Source: Pseudomonadota bacterium (GTDB lineage: Bacteria > Pseudomonadota > Gammaproteobacteria > Steroidobacterales > Steroidobacteraceae). Taken from it: a stretch of 64,000 nt of DNA. The translations under genes were made by a program, and so were the position numbers. The notes below the pieces were generated by a model that was not told the DNA's origin, ran no database searches, and worked only from the letters and a program-made list of their open reading frames with translations. Location of the stretch: positions 109,784-173,783 of the forward strand of contig JAFAEQ010000011.1 in NCBI GenBank assembly GCA_023423935.1. Direction: 5' to 3'. Shown here one piece after another: positions 44,169-53,360 of the stretch (position 1 is the stretch's first letter; every line of letters starts with the position of its first letter).

Positions 44169-46241
44169 TCACTGGGTCTTCCCATTGCCCGTCCATTCTT
44201 TCAGCCACTTGAGCACTTCTTCGTGCCACTGAATGCTGTTGGCGGGTTTCAGCACCCAGTGATTCTCGTTCGGGAAGTACAGCAGTCGGCTGGGGATCCC
44301 GCGGCGTTGCAGAGCGGTGAACGTCGAAATGCCCTGGGTGTCCGGGACGCGAAAATCCTGCTCGCCATGGATCACGAGCATCGGAACCGTCCACTTGCTC
44401 ACGTGATTGGCAGGATTGAATTTCTCGTAGTTCTCCGGCACTTCGTACTGCGGGCCGCCGTGCTCCCACTCGACGAACCACAGCTCCTCGGTCGAGTACG
44501 CCATGCCGCGGCTGTCGAAGATGCCGTCGTGATTGACGAGACACTTGAACGGCTCCGGCCAGTTGCCGGCGATCCAGTTGATCATGAAGCCGCCATAGCT
44601 TGCGCCGAGGGCACAAGCGCGATCTCCATCGATCCAGGGATATTTCGAGAGAGCAGCTGCCAGTCCTTTCTGGAGATCTTCGAGCGGCTTGCCGCCCCAA
44701 TCCTGCGAGATCGAATCGGTGAAGGCCTGGCCGTAGCCCGGCGAGCCGTGGAAGTCGATGAAGATGCTCGCGTAGCCGGCGCCCGCGTACGTCTGCGGAT
44801 TCCAGCGATAGCTCCAGTTGTTGGCGAATGAAGCCTGCGGTCCGCCGTGGATGATGAATGCGAGTGGATAACGCTTCTGCGCGTTGAAACCGACTGGCTT
44901 CACCACGTACGCATAGACCGTCTCATCGTTCGCGCCGGCGAAAGTGAACTGCTCGGGCTCGCCCATCTGCACGTTGGCCAGCAACTGTGCATTCATGGTC
45001 GGAAGATCGCGGATCTCGCCGCCCTTGATGGAGAACGTGTACAGCTCGCTCGGCGATTTGAGGGAGGCGAGGGCGTAGACGATGTCGCGTTCGCCGACGC
45101 TGAATGAATCGACGTGGCCGGGACCGGTCAGCATCGTCGGCTTGCCGGTCTTCACGTCGATGGACCACAGCGGATGCTGACCAAAGTGGTCCGTGACCGC
45201 ATAGATGGTCTTGCCATCGGCGGAGAAATCGAACGAATCGATCGAACGATCCCAGCTCTGGGTCAGGGCGCGTCGCTGGCCGCTCTTCACATCCTGGATC
45301 ACGATATGGAAGCGATCGGCCTCGAATCCCGGGCGCTCCATTGCACGCCAGGCGAGTTGCGAGCCGTCGCGCGAATAGACCGGCTGGGTGTCCCAGGCGG
45401 GATTGTCAGGGGTGAGATTGCGTGGCTCGCCGCCGTCGATCGATACCTCGTAGAGATCGAAGTTCGTCGACCATGGCTCCGACTTGCCCTTGATACGCGC
45501 CGAGAAAACCACCTTCGAGCTGTCGGGCGAGATCGTGTATTCGCTCGCATCGCCGAAGGGTTTCGAAGGTACGTCTGCATCGAGTGCAGCGGTCAATGGC
45601 ACCGGATCGCCCTTCACCGCGCCATTGTCGAGCGTCAGCGCAAAGAGCTGCGAAATGCGTCCATCGTTCCAGGTATCCCAATGGCGGATGAAGATGCGGT
45701 CATAGACGCGACCGACTGCCTTTGATTTGGATTTCTCATCCAGGCGGCCCACGGTGCACGCGAAGTCCGCACAGTCAGGAAATACTTCGGCCGAGACGAT
45801 CAGGCGGCTGCCGTTCGGTGCGAGTTTGAATGAGCCCACATCGAGCGGCAGGCGTGTGACCTGCTCTGCTTCGCCGCCGCCCGCCGTCGCAAGACGCCAT
45901 ACCTGATCCGATCCGCTGCGCCCGGAGAGGAAATAAATGTAGCGCCCGTCGCTCGACCATTGCGCACTGCTGTCGTTGTCCGGATGCGAGGTGATGCGGC
46001 GGGGTTGTGCGCCTTTCGTCGTGATGTCGAGCGACCACAGATCGCTACGGCCACGATTGGCTGCCAGATCGGTCTCGCGCACGTTGTATACGACCGTTCG
46101 GCCGTCAGGCGACAGGACCGGGCTCGATACGCGGTTCAGGCGGACCAAGTCTTCAACCGAGAAAGGATGTTTCGATTGGGCATGGACGGCAGGGGCCAGC
46201 AGCGCGACGAGGAACGCTGCGCACAGACGCATTGCACACAT
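44169..46241 (-). CDS. Prolyl oligopeptidase family (S9) peptidase
   Basis: A 690-residue exported peptidase. A signal peptide ends near AVHAQS. The N-terminal part is a seven-bladed propeller with TolB/WD40-like repeats (VLSPDGRTVVYN, WSSDGRYIYFLS, YTISPDSSKVVFS). The C-terminal hydrolase has the nucleophile in GASYGGFM, the acid in HGEQDFRVP and the His in NENHWVLKP. The family includes dipeptidyl- and acylaminoacyl-peptidases that act on short peptides in the periplasm. ATG 46241 follows GGAG at nine bases; ATG 46232 is also possible. Confidence 0.92.
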   Translation of the reverse strand: MCAMRLCAAFLVALLAPAVHAQSKHPFSVEDLVRLNRVSSPVLSPDGRTVVYNVRETDLAANRGRSDLWSLDITTKGAQPRRITSHPDNDSSAQWSSDGRYIYFLSGRSGSDQVWRLATAGGGEAEQVTRLPLDVGSFKLAPNGSRLIVSAEVFPDCADFACTVGRLDEKSKSKAVGRVYDRIFIRHWDTWNDGRISQLFALTLDNGAVKGDPVPLTAALDADVPSKPFGDASEYTISPDSSKVVFSARIKGKSEPWSTNFDLYEVSIDGGEPRNLTPDNPAWDTQPVYSRDGSQLAWRAMERPGFEADRFHIVIQDVKSGQRRALTQSWDRSIDSFDFSADGKTIYAVTDHFGQHPLWSIDVKTGKPTMLTGPGHVDSFSVGERDIVYALASLKSPSELYTFSIKGGEIRDLPTMNAQLLANVQMGEPEQFTFAGANDETVYAYVVKPVGFNAQKRYPLAFIIHGGPQASFANNWSYRWNPQTYAGAGYASIFIDFHGSPGYGQAFTDSISQDWGGKPLEDLQKGLAAALSKYPWIDGDRACALGASYGGFMINWIAGNWPEPFKCLVNHDGIFDSRGMAYSTEELWFVEWEHGGPQYEVPENYEKFNPANHVSKWTVPMLVIHGEQDFRVPDTQGISTFTALQRRGIPSRLLYFPNENHWVLKPANSIQWHEEVLKWLKEWTGNGKTQ

Positions 46242-46316
46242 TGATACCGACTCCGGGCGATACGAAGGGCCGGAGTATAGAAGAACTGACCTGCGTGCCG
46301 TCGCGTGAAAGGGCTG

Positions 46317-47501
46317 TTACTTGCGCTCGCTGAACACGGCGAACGCGCTTGCATATCCATGCAAATAGGTTGCGTTCTGTACTGGGCCGATCTCGCCATT
46401 GCCGAAGAACCCGCCGATCGGCACATCGGCGATGAGCCTGCGAAAGGCGTTGCTGTCGTGATCGTCCTGGCCATAGAGACCAAAGCCGCGGCCTGCGCAG
46501 GAGAAGAGCAGGGCGCCGCTCGATGGCTTCGAGAGCGTGGAATTGCGATAGCTCGTGAGCGCTCGCTCGAGATCGTAGGCCGAGGCGGCGGCATCGCGCA
46601 GATGAAACTGCACCACGCTGTTGGCGGGGATCTGCGCGTTCACCCACAGGGCGCCGCTTTGCGGATCCATGCCGAGAATGTTGCGGATCAGAAAATCTCC
46701 CGGGACGTACTGCTCGGTATCCGAGCGCATCGCAAGTCCCAGGAAGAGCGACTGACTGAACAGATCGCGATCCGTCGGAGGCAGCGTCTCGAAAAGGCCT
46801 GCGAGAACATCGCGAGGCGAACGGCCGTCGAGCTCACGGATCAGATTCTCGTGTGCGAGCGTCACGAACATGGGATCGCCGACCGGGCGGCACCCTTGCG
46901 CGACGATCGTATCGAGCTGGACGTTGCCGGTGAGCGCGAGCGCCACAGCGCCTGATCGATAGACCTGATTGCCCAGATACAGCGCGCTGCCGCCGACCTG
47001 ACGCGCACCGCTCGCAAGACCGCCCACCTTCGGCGCACTCGGAAAGACCCGGTCCAGACCGCGCACGAACGTTTCCGTCTCGAAACTGAAAGGATCCGCG
47101 AGGATCAGAAAGGCAGGCTCCTGTGCGGCCGTCACGTGCATGGTGTCTTCCCACACGCGCTGTTCGGCAAAGACGGGCGGAACCTGCGCGGCATCCAGAT
47201 GCACGCCTTTCATGCGCACGCCGGGCAGCACGGCGCCGGTCAACGAAATGCACGGACGGTCTTCGATCTCCTGACCCGCGCCGATGACGCCCGCTGCGCC
47301 GCAGCCGAAGAGATAGCTGCTGTCGAACTCCTTCAGCAACAGTCGTGAGACCTCATCGAAGCGCGCGGCGTGATGAGCGCTCACGAAAACGGTGAGAAGG
47401 TCGGGCTCACGATTGCCGAGGCCTGCAAACAGTCTGGCGGCTGCGTGTGTGACAGCGGTGGAAAGCACGAAATCAGTATTGATCGCAGAAGCCCAGCGCA
47501 T
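46317..47501 (-). CDS. FIST domain sensory protein
   Basis: A 394-residue protein made of FIST N (about residues 20-220: DLLTVFVSAHHAARF, LFGCGAAGVIGAGQEIE) and FIST C (about 230-380: RELDGRSPRDVL, GALLFSCAGRGFGLYG, PIGGFFGNGEIGPV). FIST is a predicted small-ligand sensor domain, often joined to kinases or cyclases. Here it stands alone without an output domain. ATG 47501 follows GGTGGAG; the longer frame upstream overlaps the GST gene. Confidence 0.88.
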   Translation of the reverse strand: MRWASAINTDFVLSTAVTHAAARLFAGLGNREPDLLTVFVSAHHAARFDEVSRLLLKEFDSSYLFGCGAAGVIGAGQEIEDRPCISLTGAVLPGVRMKGVHLDAAQVPPVFAEQRVWEDTMHVTAAQEPAFLILADPFSFETETFVRGLDRVFPSAPKVGGLASGARQVGGSALYLGNQVYRSGAVALALTGNVQLDTIVAQGCRPVGDPMFVTLAHENLIRELDGRSPRDVLAGLFETLPPTDRDLFSQSLFLGLAMRSDTEQYVPGDFLIRNILGMDPQSGALWVNAQIPANSVVQFHLRDAAASAYDLERALTSYRNSTLSKPSSGALLFSCAGRGFGLYGQDDHDSNAFRRLIADVPIGGFFGNGEIGPVQNATYLHGYASAFAVFSERK

Positions 47502-47613
47502 GTCTCCACCTGGTCGGCACGAAGGAGCCGATTCTAGGCTAGCGATCTGCAGGTTGTCCGTTGCGCGATCTACCTGCGCGAGGCCTGTCAGCGGACCGAT
47601 GACGCAAGCGAAT

Positions 47614-48237
47614 TCAACGCCCAATCTCCGCGCTGGCCGCGAGGACCCACGCATTCAAATGCGGATCCTTGAGCACGTGATCCATATACGTTCGCGAAGT
47701 GGGCGACACCGGTGCCTCATACGACTGAAAGCGCAACACGACGGGCGCATACATCGCGTCAGCCGCGCTGTAGTCGCCGAACAGCCATGGACCCTCCGCG
47801 TGGTAACGCTTCAGGCACTCGAGCCAGAGATCCTCGATGCGCTGCACATCGGCGATGCCCTGCGCGGACAACGGCGCCTTCAATCCGCGGCTTGCCGCCT
47901 GCAGCGGCCAGTTGTCGCGAAGCGCGGCGAATCCCGCATGCATTTCGGCGCTGATCGAACGCGCATGCGCGCGTCGGGCCGGATCGCGAGGCCAGGCGCG
48001 GCCGCCGCTTTTCTCGTGGACATACTCGATGATCGAAAGCGAATCCCAGATGCGGATATCCCCATCGACGAGCACCGGCACGCGACCGGCTGGACTGTAC
48101 TGCCGGATTTCAGGGCCGAACTCCGGAGTATCGAGCGTGAGTGCGATCTCCTCGAACGGCAGCTCCAGGTGCCTGAGCAGCAGCCATGGACGCAAGGACC
48201 AGCTCGAGAGCTGTTTGTTGCCTATGACGAGTTTCAT
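47614..48237 (-). CDS. Glutathione S-transferase family protein
   Basis: About 207 residues: an N-terminal thioredoxin-like domain with IGNKQLSSWSLRPWLLLRHLELPFEEI and SPAGRVPVLVDGDIRIWDSLSIIEYV, then the helical domain with YSAADAMYAPVVLRFQSY. It belongs to the soluble GST group typical of proteobacteria; the serine in SSWS may activate glutathione. The substrate is unknown. ATG 48237 follows AGGGTG, which makes the GTG at 48249 less likely. Confidence 0.9.
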   Translation of the reverse strand: MKLVIGNKQLSSWSLRPWLLLRHLELPFEEIALTLDTPEFGPEIRQYSPAGRVPVLVDGDIRIWDSLSIIEYVHEKSGGRAWPRDPARRAHARSISAEMHAGFAALRDNWPLQAASRGLKAPLSAQGIADVQRIEDLWLECLKRYHAEGPWLFGDYSAADAMYAPVVLRFQSYEAPVSPTSRTYMDHVLKDPHLNAWVLAASAEIGR

Positions 48238-48368
48238 GATTGCGTTCACCCTGGACGAGTCGAACGGCTCGCTGCATGGCGAGCCGCCGAATCCTTTAAA
48301 GGCCAGCGAGGTTTTACTTACACTACGGGCCCGCCACGATTCCCGTGCCGAACGCCCCCTCTTTCATC

Positions 48369-49550
48369 ATGTCCGAACATCATCTTTCGACTCTCGGAAT
48401 CCGCGCCGGACAGGTGCGAACCGCCGAGGGCGAACATTCAGAGCCGATCTTCACGACCTCGAGCTACGTATTCGCCAACGCGGCCGAAGCAGCCGCACGC
48501 TTCTCCGAAGCTTCGAAAGGCAATATCTATTCCCGCTTCACGAATCCGACGGTTCGTTGCTTCGAAGAGCGGCTGGCCGCGATGGAAGGCGCGTCCTCGT
48601 GCGTCGCCACGGCGTCGGGCATGGCGGCCATTCTCGCGACGTGCATGGCAGTACTCAAATCCGGTGACCATATCGTCTGTTCCGACAGCGTGTTCGGTTC
48701 CACGATCGCATTGCTCAATCGCTATATGACGAAGTTCGGCGTCGAGGTCACGTATGTGCGTCCCGACGACAACGATGCATGGCGATCGGCGGTTCGCTCC
48801 AACACGCGCCTGTTCTTTCTCGAAACGCCGTCCAATCCACTCTCGGTCATTGCAGACATTCGCGCCATTGCGGACATCGCTCACGAACGCGGCATCCTGC
48901 TCGCGGTCGACAACTGCTTCTGTACGCCGGCGCTGCAGAAACCGTTCGAGCTGGGTGCTGATCTGGTCATTCACTCGGCGACCAAGTTTCTCGATGGACA
49001 AGGGCGCTGCGTAGGCGGTGCGGTCGTCGGCGACGAACAGCTCGTGGGGGCCGATGTGTTCGGCTTCATTCGCACCGCGGGCCCGAGCATGAGTCCGTTC
49101 AACGCCTGGGTGTTCCTCAAGGGATTGGAAACGCTCGAGCTGCGGATGAAAGCGCATTCAAGCGCGGCGCTCGAGCTTGCTCGCTGGCTGGAGCAGCAGC
49201 CCGGTATCGAGAAGGTTTACTACGCAGGACTCGAGTCTCACCCGCAGCATGCGCTCGCCAGGCGTCAGCAGTCCGGATTCGGCGGCATCATTGCTTTCGA
49301 AGTCGAGAACGCGAGGCAAGGCGCCTGGCCGTTCATCGATGCGACGAAGCTCATGTCCATCACCGCGAACCTCGGCGACGTGAAAAGCACGATCACTCAT
49401 CCCGCCAGCACGACCCATTCACGCATCACCCCCGCCGAACGCGAACGCGCCGGCATCACCGAAGGACTACTGCGCATTTCGGTCGGCCTCGAGAATATCG
49501 AGGACCTGAAGGCTGATCTGTCGCGTGGCCTCGCGGCTTTGAAGAAATAG
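48369..49550 (+). CDS. metZ: O-succinylhomoserine sulfhydrylase
   Basis: MetZ converts O-succinylhomoserine and sulfide to homocysteine in direct methionine synthesis. About 393 residues of the Cys/Met PLP family: LGIRAGQVRTAEGEHSEPIF, YVFANAAEAAARF, YSRFTNPTV, the PLP lysine in VIHSATKFLDGQGRCVGG, and the C-terminal THSRITPAERERAGI. The EGEHSEPI start and QGRCVGG favour MetZ over MetB or MetC. A weak promoter-like pair TTTAAA (48295) and TACACT (48319) lies upstream. The start could also be GTG 48345. Confidence 0.92.
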   Translation: MSEHHLSTLGIRAGQVRTAEGEHSEPIFTTSSYVFANAAEAAARFSEASKGNIYSRFTNPTVRCFEERLAAMEGASSCVATASGMAAILATCMAVLKSGDHIVCSDSVFGSTIALLNRYMTKFGVEVTYVRPDDNDAWRSAVRSNTRLFFLETPSNPLSVIADIRAIADIAHERGILLAVDNCFCTPALQKPFELGADLVIHSATKFLDGQGRCVGGAVVGDEQLVGADVFGFIRTAGPSMSPFNAWVFLKGLETLELRMKAHSSAALELARWLEQQPGIEKVYYAGLESHPQHALARRQQSGFGGIIAFEVENARQGAWPFIDATKLMSITANLGDVKSTITHPASTTHSRITPAERERAGITEGLLRISVGLENIEDLKADLSRGLAALKK

Positions 49551-49554
49551 GAAC

Positions 49555-49680
49555 GGCCGCAGAGACCGCAGAAAGGAAGTGTGAAGTTGAAGAGAGGCAG
49601 GACTCGATGGCACGCATGCGGGCCTCCCTCTTCGTCTGGTCGCAGCTCCCTTGTCTTTTTTGCGGTCTTTGCGGCTTCTG
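49555..49680. repeat. Two-armed nonamer repeat between metZ and the HAD gene
   Basis: The left arm (49555-49585) has CCGCAGAGA, CCGCAGAAA, GGAAG. The right arm (49650-49680), read inverted, has CCGCAAAGA, CCGCAAAAA, AGACAAG. A 65-base core separates them. These are the same arms as in the tandem array at 63097-64000. Confidence 0.85.
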
Positions 49681-49687
49681 ATCTCTA

Positions 49688-50404
49688 ATGAAACCCATTC
49701 GCGCCATCTGCTTCGATCTCGACAATACGTTGTGGGATGTCTGGCCTGTCATTCGCAGAGCGGAGCAGGTGGTGTATGACTTCCTTGCCGAGCGGTACCC
49801 GAAGGCGGTCGAGAATCTGAGCATCGAGTCGATGCGCGATGCGCGCGTGAAGATGGCGCTCGACTATCCGCACATGGCGCACGATTTTTCATTTCTGCGG
49901 CGACGACAGTTGCTCGAGCAGGCCGTGGCGAGCGGCTACGACCCATCGATGTCGGATGAAGCATTCGAGGTGTTCATGGCTGCGCGCAATGAGGTGCAGT
50001 TGTACGACGATGTTCCGGACGCGCTCGAGATGCTGCATCGTCACTATCGTCTGTTCACCGCCAGCAATGGCAACGCTGATCTCAATCGGATCGGGCTTGG
50101 ACATCTGTTCGAGCGGACCGTGGCGGCGCGGGACGTCGGGGCCTTGAAGCCCGATCCACTGGTGTTCAGGAAGGTTATCGAGGGGACCGATCTCGCACCG
50201 CAGGAAGTCCTGTTCGTGGGTGACGATCCTGAGCTCGATGTGGAAGGCGCGAGGCGGGTTGGGATGCAGCCGGTTTGGGTCAACCGCACGCAGGCGGAAT
50301 GGCCCGGTCACCTCGAGGTGCCTGTTCATTCTGTTACATCGTTGACAGAGCTCGTCGCGATGCTCGGTCTTGGTGCGAATACCGTGCCGTCCACCCTCCG
50401 TTGA
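49688..50404 (+). CDS. HAD-superfamily hydrolase
   Basis: A 238-residue phosphatase-like protein. Motif I is CFDLDNTLWD with nucleophile Asp, motif II TASNG, motif III the Lys of ALKPDPLVF and motif IV FVGDDPELDVEGARRVG. The cap helices follow motif I, as in HAD subfamily IA. Substrate not predictable. The start ATG 49688 lies eight bases after the adjacent repeat ends. Confidence 0.9.
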   Translation: MKPIRAICFDLDNTLWDVWPVIRRAEQVVYDFLAERYPKAVENLSIESMRDARVKMALDYPHMAHDFSFLRRRQLLEQAVASGYDPSMSDEAFEVFMAARNEVQLYDDVPDALEMLHRHYRLFTASNGNADLNRIGLGHLFERTVAARDVGALKPDPLVFRKVIEGTDLAPQEVLFVGDDPELDVEGARRVGMQPVWVNRTQAEWPGHLEVPVHSVTSLTELVAMLGLGANTVPSTLR

Positions 50405-50785
50405 AGCATGTCCAGACCGTGGTTTGAACGAGACAGCGCTGGATCTGGTTCACACGTCCACTGGTGATGAGTCAATCAGTAATGTGTTCTATGTTTTCAA
50501 CGGCCTGCGTCCATTGCCTTGCTTAAGGGTTTGGCGTAGATTTCGCGCCGTTCGTTGCCTTTGCCTGCTTTTTTCTCTGGCTTGGCCAGCCGGGTCATTG
50601 ATGACCCACATGTTTCGGCCAACTTCTGAAAAATCCGACGAGACCGCGAACGTTAGGCCTGGGTTCACCTCGGCGCGTTCTATGGACGGCCGAAGCGACG
50701 CCCGTATGTAACCAGGCCTCGCAGTGCCTGCTCGTCCGAGGTCCGGCGAAAGCGCTCGAGGCTTTTTCAGAGAGAGCTTGTCTGT
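50405..50785 (+). other. Long leader region of the first RRM gene
   Basis: A 381-base gap without a convincing gene. The last 70 bases can form two exclusive hairpins (see the entry at 50716-50767). The rest may hold the promoter and a structured leader or a small RNA; I could not recognise a known RNA family. Confidence 0.5.
50716..50767 (+). promoter_or_regulatory. Attenuator-like alternative hairpins before the RRM gene
   Basis: GCCTCG (50716-50721) can pair with CGAGG at 50737-50741 or with CGAGGC at 50757-50762. The second option is followed directly by TTTTT (50763-50767), which would make a terminator. The two pairings exclude each other. The RRM start is 18 bases further on. Confidence 0.45.
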
Positions 50786-51091
50786 ATGACGAAAATCTAT
50801 GTTGGCAATTTGCCCTTTTCTGCAACTGAACAGGACGTTCGTGCGCTGTTCGAACAGCACGGCGCAGTGCAGTCCGTCGCGCTGATCAATGACCGCGAAA
50901 CGGGTCGTCCCCGTGGCTTCGGCTTCGTTGAAATGTCCAGCGCCGACGCTCAGCGTGCGATCCAGTCGCTGAACGGCAAAGACATGGGCGGCCGTCCTCT
51001 GCGCATCAACGAGGCGCAGGAACGTCAGGGTGGTGGTGGCGGTGGCGGTGGCCGTGGTCCTCGCGGCGGTGGCGGCGGCGGTCGCTGGTAA
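50786..51091 (+). CDS. RRM-type RNA-binding protein, glycine-rich tail
   Basis: A 101-residue protein. One RRM fold covers residues 1-78, with RNP2 IYVGNLPF and RNP1 RGFGFVEM. The tail is almost pure Gly with a few Arg (runs of eight and six Gly), like the Rbp proteins of cyanobacteria and some proteobacteria that are induced by cold and bind RNA. GAGAGAG precedes the ATG. A strong terminator follows. Confidence 0.93.
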   Translation: MTKIYVGNLPFSATEQDVRALFEQHGAVQSVALINDRETGRPRGFGFVEMSSADAQRAIQSLNGKDMGGRPLRINEAQERQGGGGGGGGRGPRGGGGGGRW

Positions 51092-51120
51092 CCCGTCCCT
51101 CAACATCAAACGTTGACAAG

Positions 51121-51152
51121 ACCCCGCGGTGCGCAAGTGCCGCGGGGTTTTT
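51121..51152 (+). terminator. Intrinsic terminator after the first RRM gene
   Basis: ACCCCGCGG and CCGCGGGGT form a 9-base GC-rich stem with a 10-base loop, followed by a short T-run (TTTTT including the stem T). This is the clearest intrinsic terminator in the window. Confidence 0.9.
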
Positions 51153-51479
51153 GTTTGGGGGAGGGAAAAGGAAACAGCGAAGGCCGGAGCGTATCGCCAG
51201 CTCGGGCCTCCCGATCCTCGTACTCCTTGCTGCTGACTTAGTGATCCCCCTTTGCCTTGCCGATCCGCGTTAGCACCTGCGCGCGGTGGCTGCCAATCGC
51301 GCTTCCGCGAACCATCTCGCAGATTTCACATCCAAATAAGCGCATTGGTATTCCGGAACCGACGCTGCTTCCGCAGGATTGATTCCACGGACGACCGGAA
51401 TGGCAAGGAGGTGGTGTCGAGGCTCTGGTATGGATCTTGAACGCAGGGACGTACGTAGCAGTCAATGAGGTGCTCTTCG
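51153..51479. other. Gap with no recognised feature
   Basis: About 327 bases between the RRM terminator and the next gene. No domain-bearing frame, RNA gene or repeat was recognised. It should contain the promoter for the two unrecognised genes that follow. Confidence 0.4.
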
Positions 51480-52109
51480 ATGGAGGATGCAGTTCAGTCT
51501 GGTTCGCTCGTTGCCGTCGCGAACCTGCGCGAGTTCTTTCACGATTCGATACAGACCGCGCTTCGTCAGCAACACGTCGATGTCGACGACCACACCGAGC
51601 ATTACGTCGTCAACGTGCTCACCACCTTCGCTCGCTCCGAAGAGCTCTACGAGAAAACTTCCGAAGGCGTGCGTCTGAAGCCTCTCGCGCACATGCTCGC
51701 CGAAGCTTCGCAGGCACCTACCGCCCAGCAGCGCGAGCATGCCTTGCGTCGTCTGGGCGATGTGTCGCTCTTCATTGCCGGCTTCTTCGCGCAAAGCTTC
51801 GCGCGCAAGCTCGTCGATGTGGACTATCACATCGCGATGGGCGGTCGCGCGTACGGGACGCTGGCCGAGAATCTGCGCAACACGGTCCGGGGTCACGCAT
51901 TCGCGGCGGTGTTCATGGAGCTCGCGCAGAAGTTTCAGCGCCTGGTCGATGTCCTGAACGATGTTGCCGAGATGTCGTACACGCACAGCGATAAAGACAT
52001 CCTGCGTCAGTACGAGATCTGGATGAAAACGGGCAGCCCGCGTGCCTACAACATCCTCAAGCGACTCGGCGTCGAGCCGGTGCCGGTGGGTGCGCGCAGC
52101 GAGCACTGA
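51480..52109 (+). CDS. Conserved-looking protein of unknown function, first of a pair
   Basis: A 209-residue soluble protein, mostly helical, with no membrane segment or signal. Strings such as HYVVNVLTTFARSEELY, LKPLAHMLAEA, LRRLGDVSLFIAGFFAQS and VDVDYHIAMGGRAYGTLAE look like a well-kept fold and I recall similar hypothetical proteins in gammaproteobacteria, but I cannot name a family. GAGGTG seven bases upstream decides for ATG 51480 over ATG 51465. The next gene starts 35 bases after it. Confidence 0.75.
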   Translation: MEDAVQSGSLVAVANLREFFHDSIQTALRQQHVDVDDHTEHYVVNVLTTFARSEELYEKTSEGVRLKPLAHMLAEASQAPTAQQREHALRRLGDVSLFIAGFFAQSFARKLVDVDYHIAMGGRAYGTLAENLRNTVRGHAFAAVFMELAQKFQRLVDVLNDVAEMSYTHSDKDILRQYEIWMKTGSPRAYNILKRLGVEPVPVGARSEH

Positions 52110-52144
52110 CCCATGCATCTCCGGTCCGTCGAGCGACTGCCTTC

Positions 52145-52798
52145 ATGAGCAGTGTTCTGAGTCGCATGCAGTCACTGCTGACGCAGCTCTACGATGCGCC
52201 GGTGGCACACGACGTCGCGGACTATGTCCTCAGTGATCGTCGACGCGTCGCACATCTGACGGGAGAGGAATGCACGACCGACGAGCAGGTCCTGCTCGTC
52301 GAAGATCAGGGTGAAGTCAGGGTGGGGGTTTTCATTGATCCCGCGGTGCTTGATCGGCTCGAGCACCGCGATCCGTGGGATGCGCTGGAAGACGGCAATC
52401 TCCAGGACTACTGCACTGCGCTGGAAGGCGTGAGCCATTTCCACTATCTGATGTGGAATCTCGAGCGTAACCGCGGCGTGTCTCTGCTCGAGTTGGAGTT
52501 GCAGGCGGACGTCGACAAGTACGCGAGCGCAGTGAAGCTGATGACGGAGCAGGGGGCGGGCACGTTTCCGCTCTCGTTGCACTTCCGGCTGTTTGGTCGT
52601 GTGGGGTATCTGCCGCAACTCAGCAGTGAGGCACGAGGTCGCTATGAAGAGGCGAACCGCTATGCGGCACGCTTCTGCAGATCACTCGAGGAAAGATTCC
52701 TGCGGCAGCGCCGTTCGCGCCCGGAGGAATGGGTGGCCGAACTTCGGCGGTTCTTCCGCCGGGGACATCAGGCCAAGCTCAGGGCGCTGACCCTCTGA
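52145..52798 (+). CDS. Conserved-looking protein of unknown function, second of a pair
   Basis: A 217-residue soluble acidic protein followed by a basic tail. The DWDAL-like segment DPWDALEDGNLQDYCTALEGVSHF and LLELELQADVDKYA are distinctive, and AHDVADYVLSD leads the N-terminal domain. No catalytic motif was recognised. Its close spacing to the preceding gene suggests that the two proteins act together. Confidence 0.75.
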   Translation: MSSVLSRMQSLLTQLYDAPVAHDVADYVLSDRRRVAHLTGEECTTDEQVLLVEDQGEVRVGVFIDPAVLDRLEHRDPWDALEDGNLQDYCTALEGVSHFHYLMWNLERNRGVSLLELELQADVDKYASAVKLMTEQGAGTFPLSLHFRLFGRVGYLPQLSSEARGRYEEANRYAARFCRSLEERFLRQRRSRPEEWVAELRRFFRRGHQAKLRALTL

Positions 52799-52805
52799 TC
52801 GCTCC

Positions 52806-53198
52806 TCATTCTTCCGAGGGCGTATTGCCGAACTTGCGTTTCGCTTCGATCCACTTCGACAGCTCGCGCAGGTCGCGCTTCGGCTTCCATGACTTCTTCT
52901 GAAGCAGGCCGCTCTCGTACGGGTTGTAGCCCAGCCGGGTCCCTTTCGGATTCGGACGGATCGGCGCGTTCGCGGGCGGCTCGTCCTCGATCAGCGATAA
53001 GCCGGGATGCTCGAGCGCTCGTTTGCGTGCGCGCTCTGCCGCTTCGCTGTCTCCGTTGAGACTCTCGTCGCTCCATTCGAATTGCGCATTACCGCGATCA
53101 TCGAAGCCGACCTTGCCGGCCTTTGCGGCGGCCGTGTTGCTCACGTCCACTTTGCGCGGGCGAATGCGAAGACCTAATTTTTTCAGCTCGTCTTCCAA
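52806..53198 (-). CDS. Small basic protein of unknown function
   Basis: A 130-residue charged protein, no membrane segment. GNAQFEW and NPKGTRLGYNPYESGLLQKK are the most distinctive parts, and the C-terminus is Lys/Arg-rich. It looks like a family of small proteobacterial proteins that I cannot name. It converges with the preceding pair of genes with seven bases between. Confidence 0.7.
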   Translation of the reverse strand: MEDELKKLGLRIRPRKVDVSNTAAAKAGKVGFDDRGNAQFEWSDESLNGDSEAAERARKRALEHPGLSLIEDEPPANAPIRPNPKGTRLGYNPYESGLLQKKSWKPKRDLRELSKWIEAKRKFGNTPSEE

Positions 53199-53360
53199 CT
53201 CGACTCACCATCAGCAGGATTCCAGCATCGGAATCGTGAATGGAAGTCTAGTTAAGCTCGCTGCACTGCGATGTGTGCGATTTCACGGCCTCGACTCATC
53301 TCTCCCCTGATGTAAAGCAAAGGCGTTCAACTAAGTATGCGAATGCCGGATTTCTTTGCG

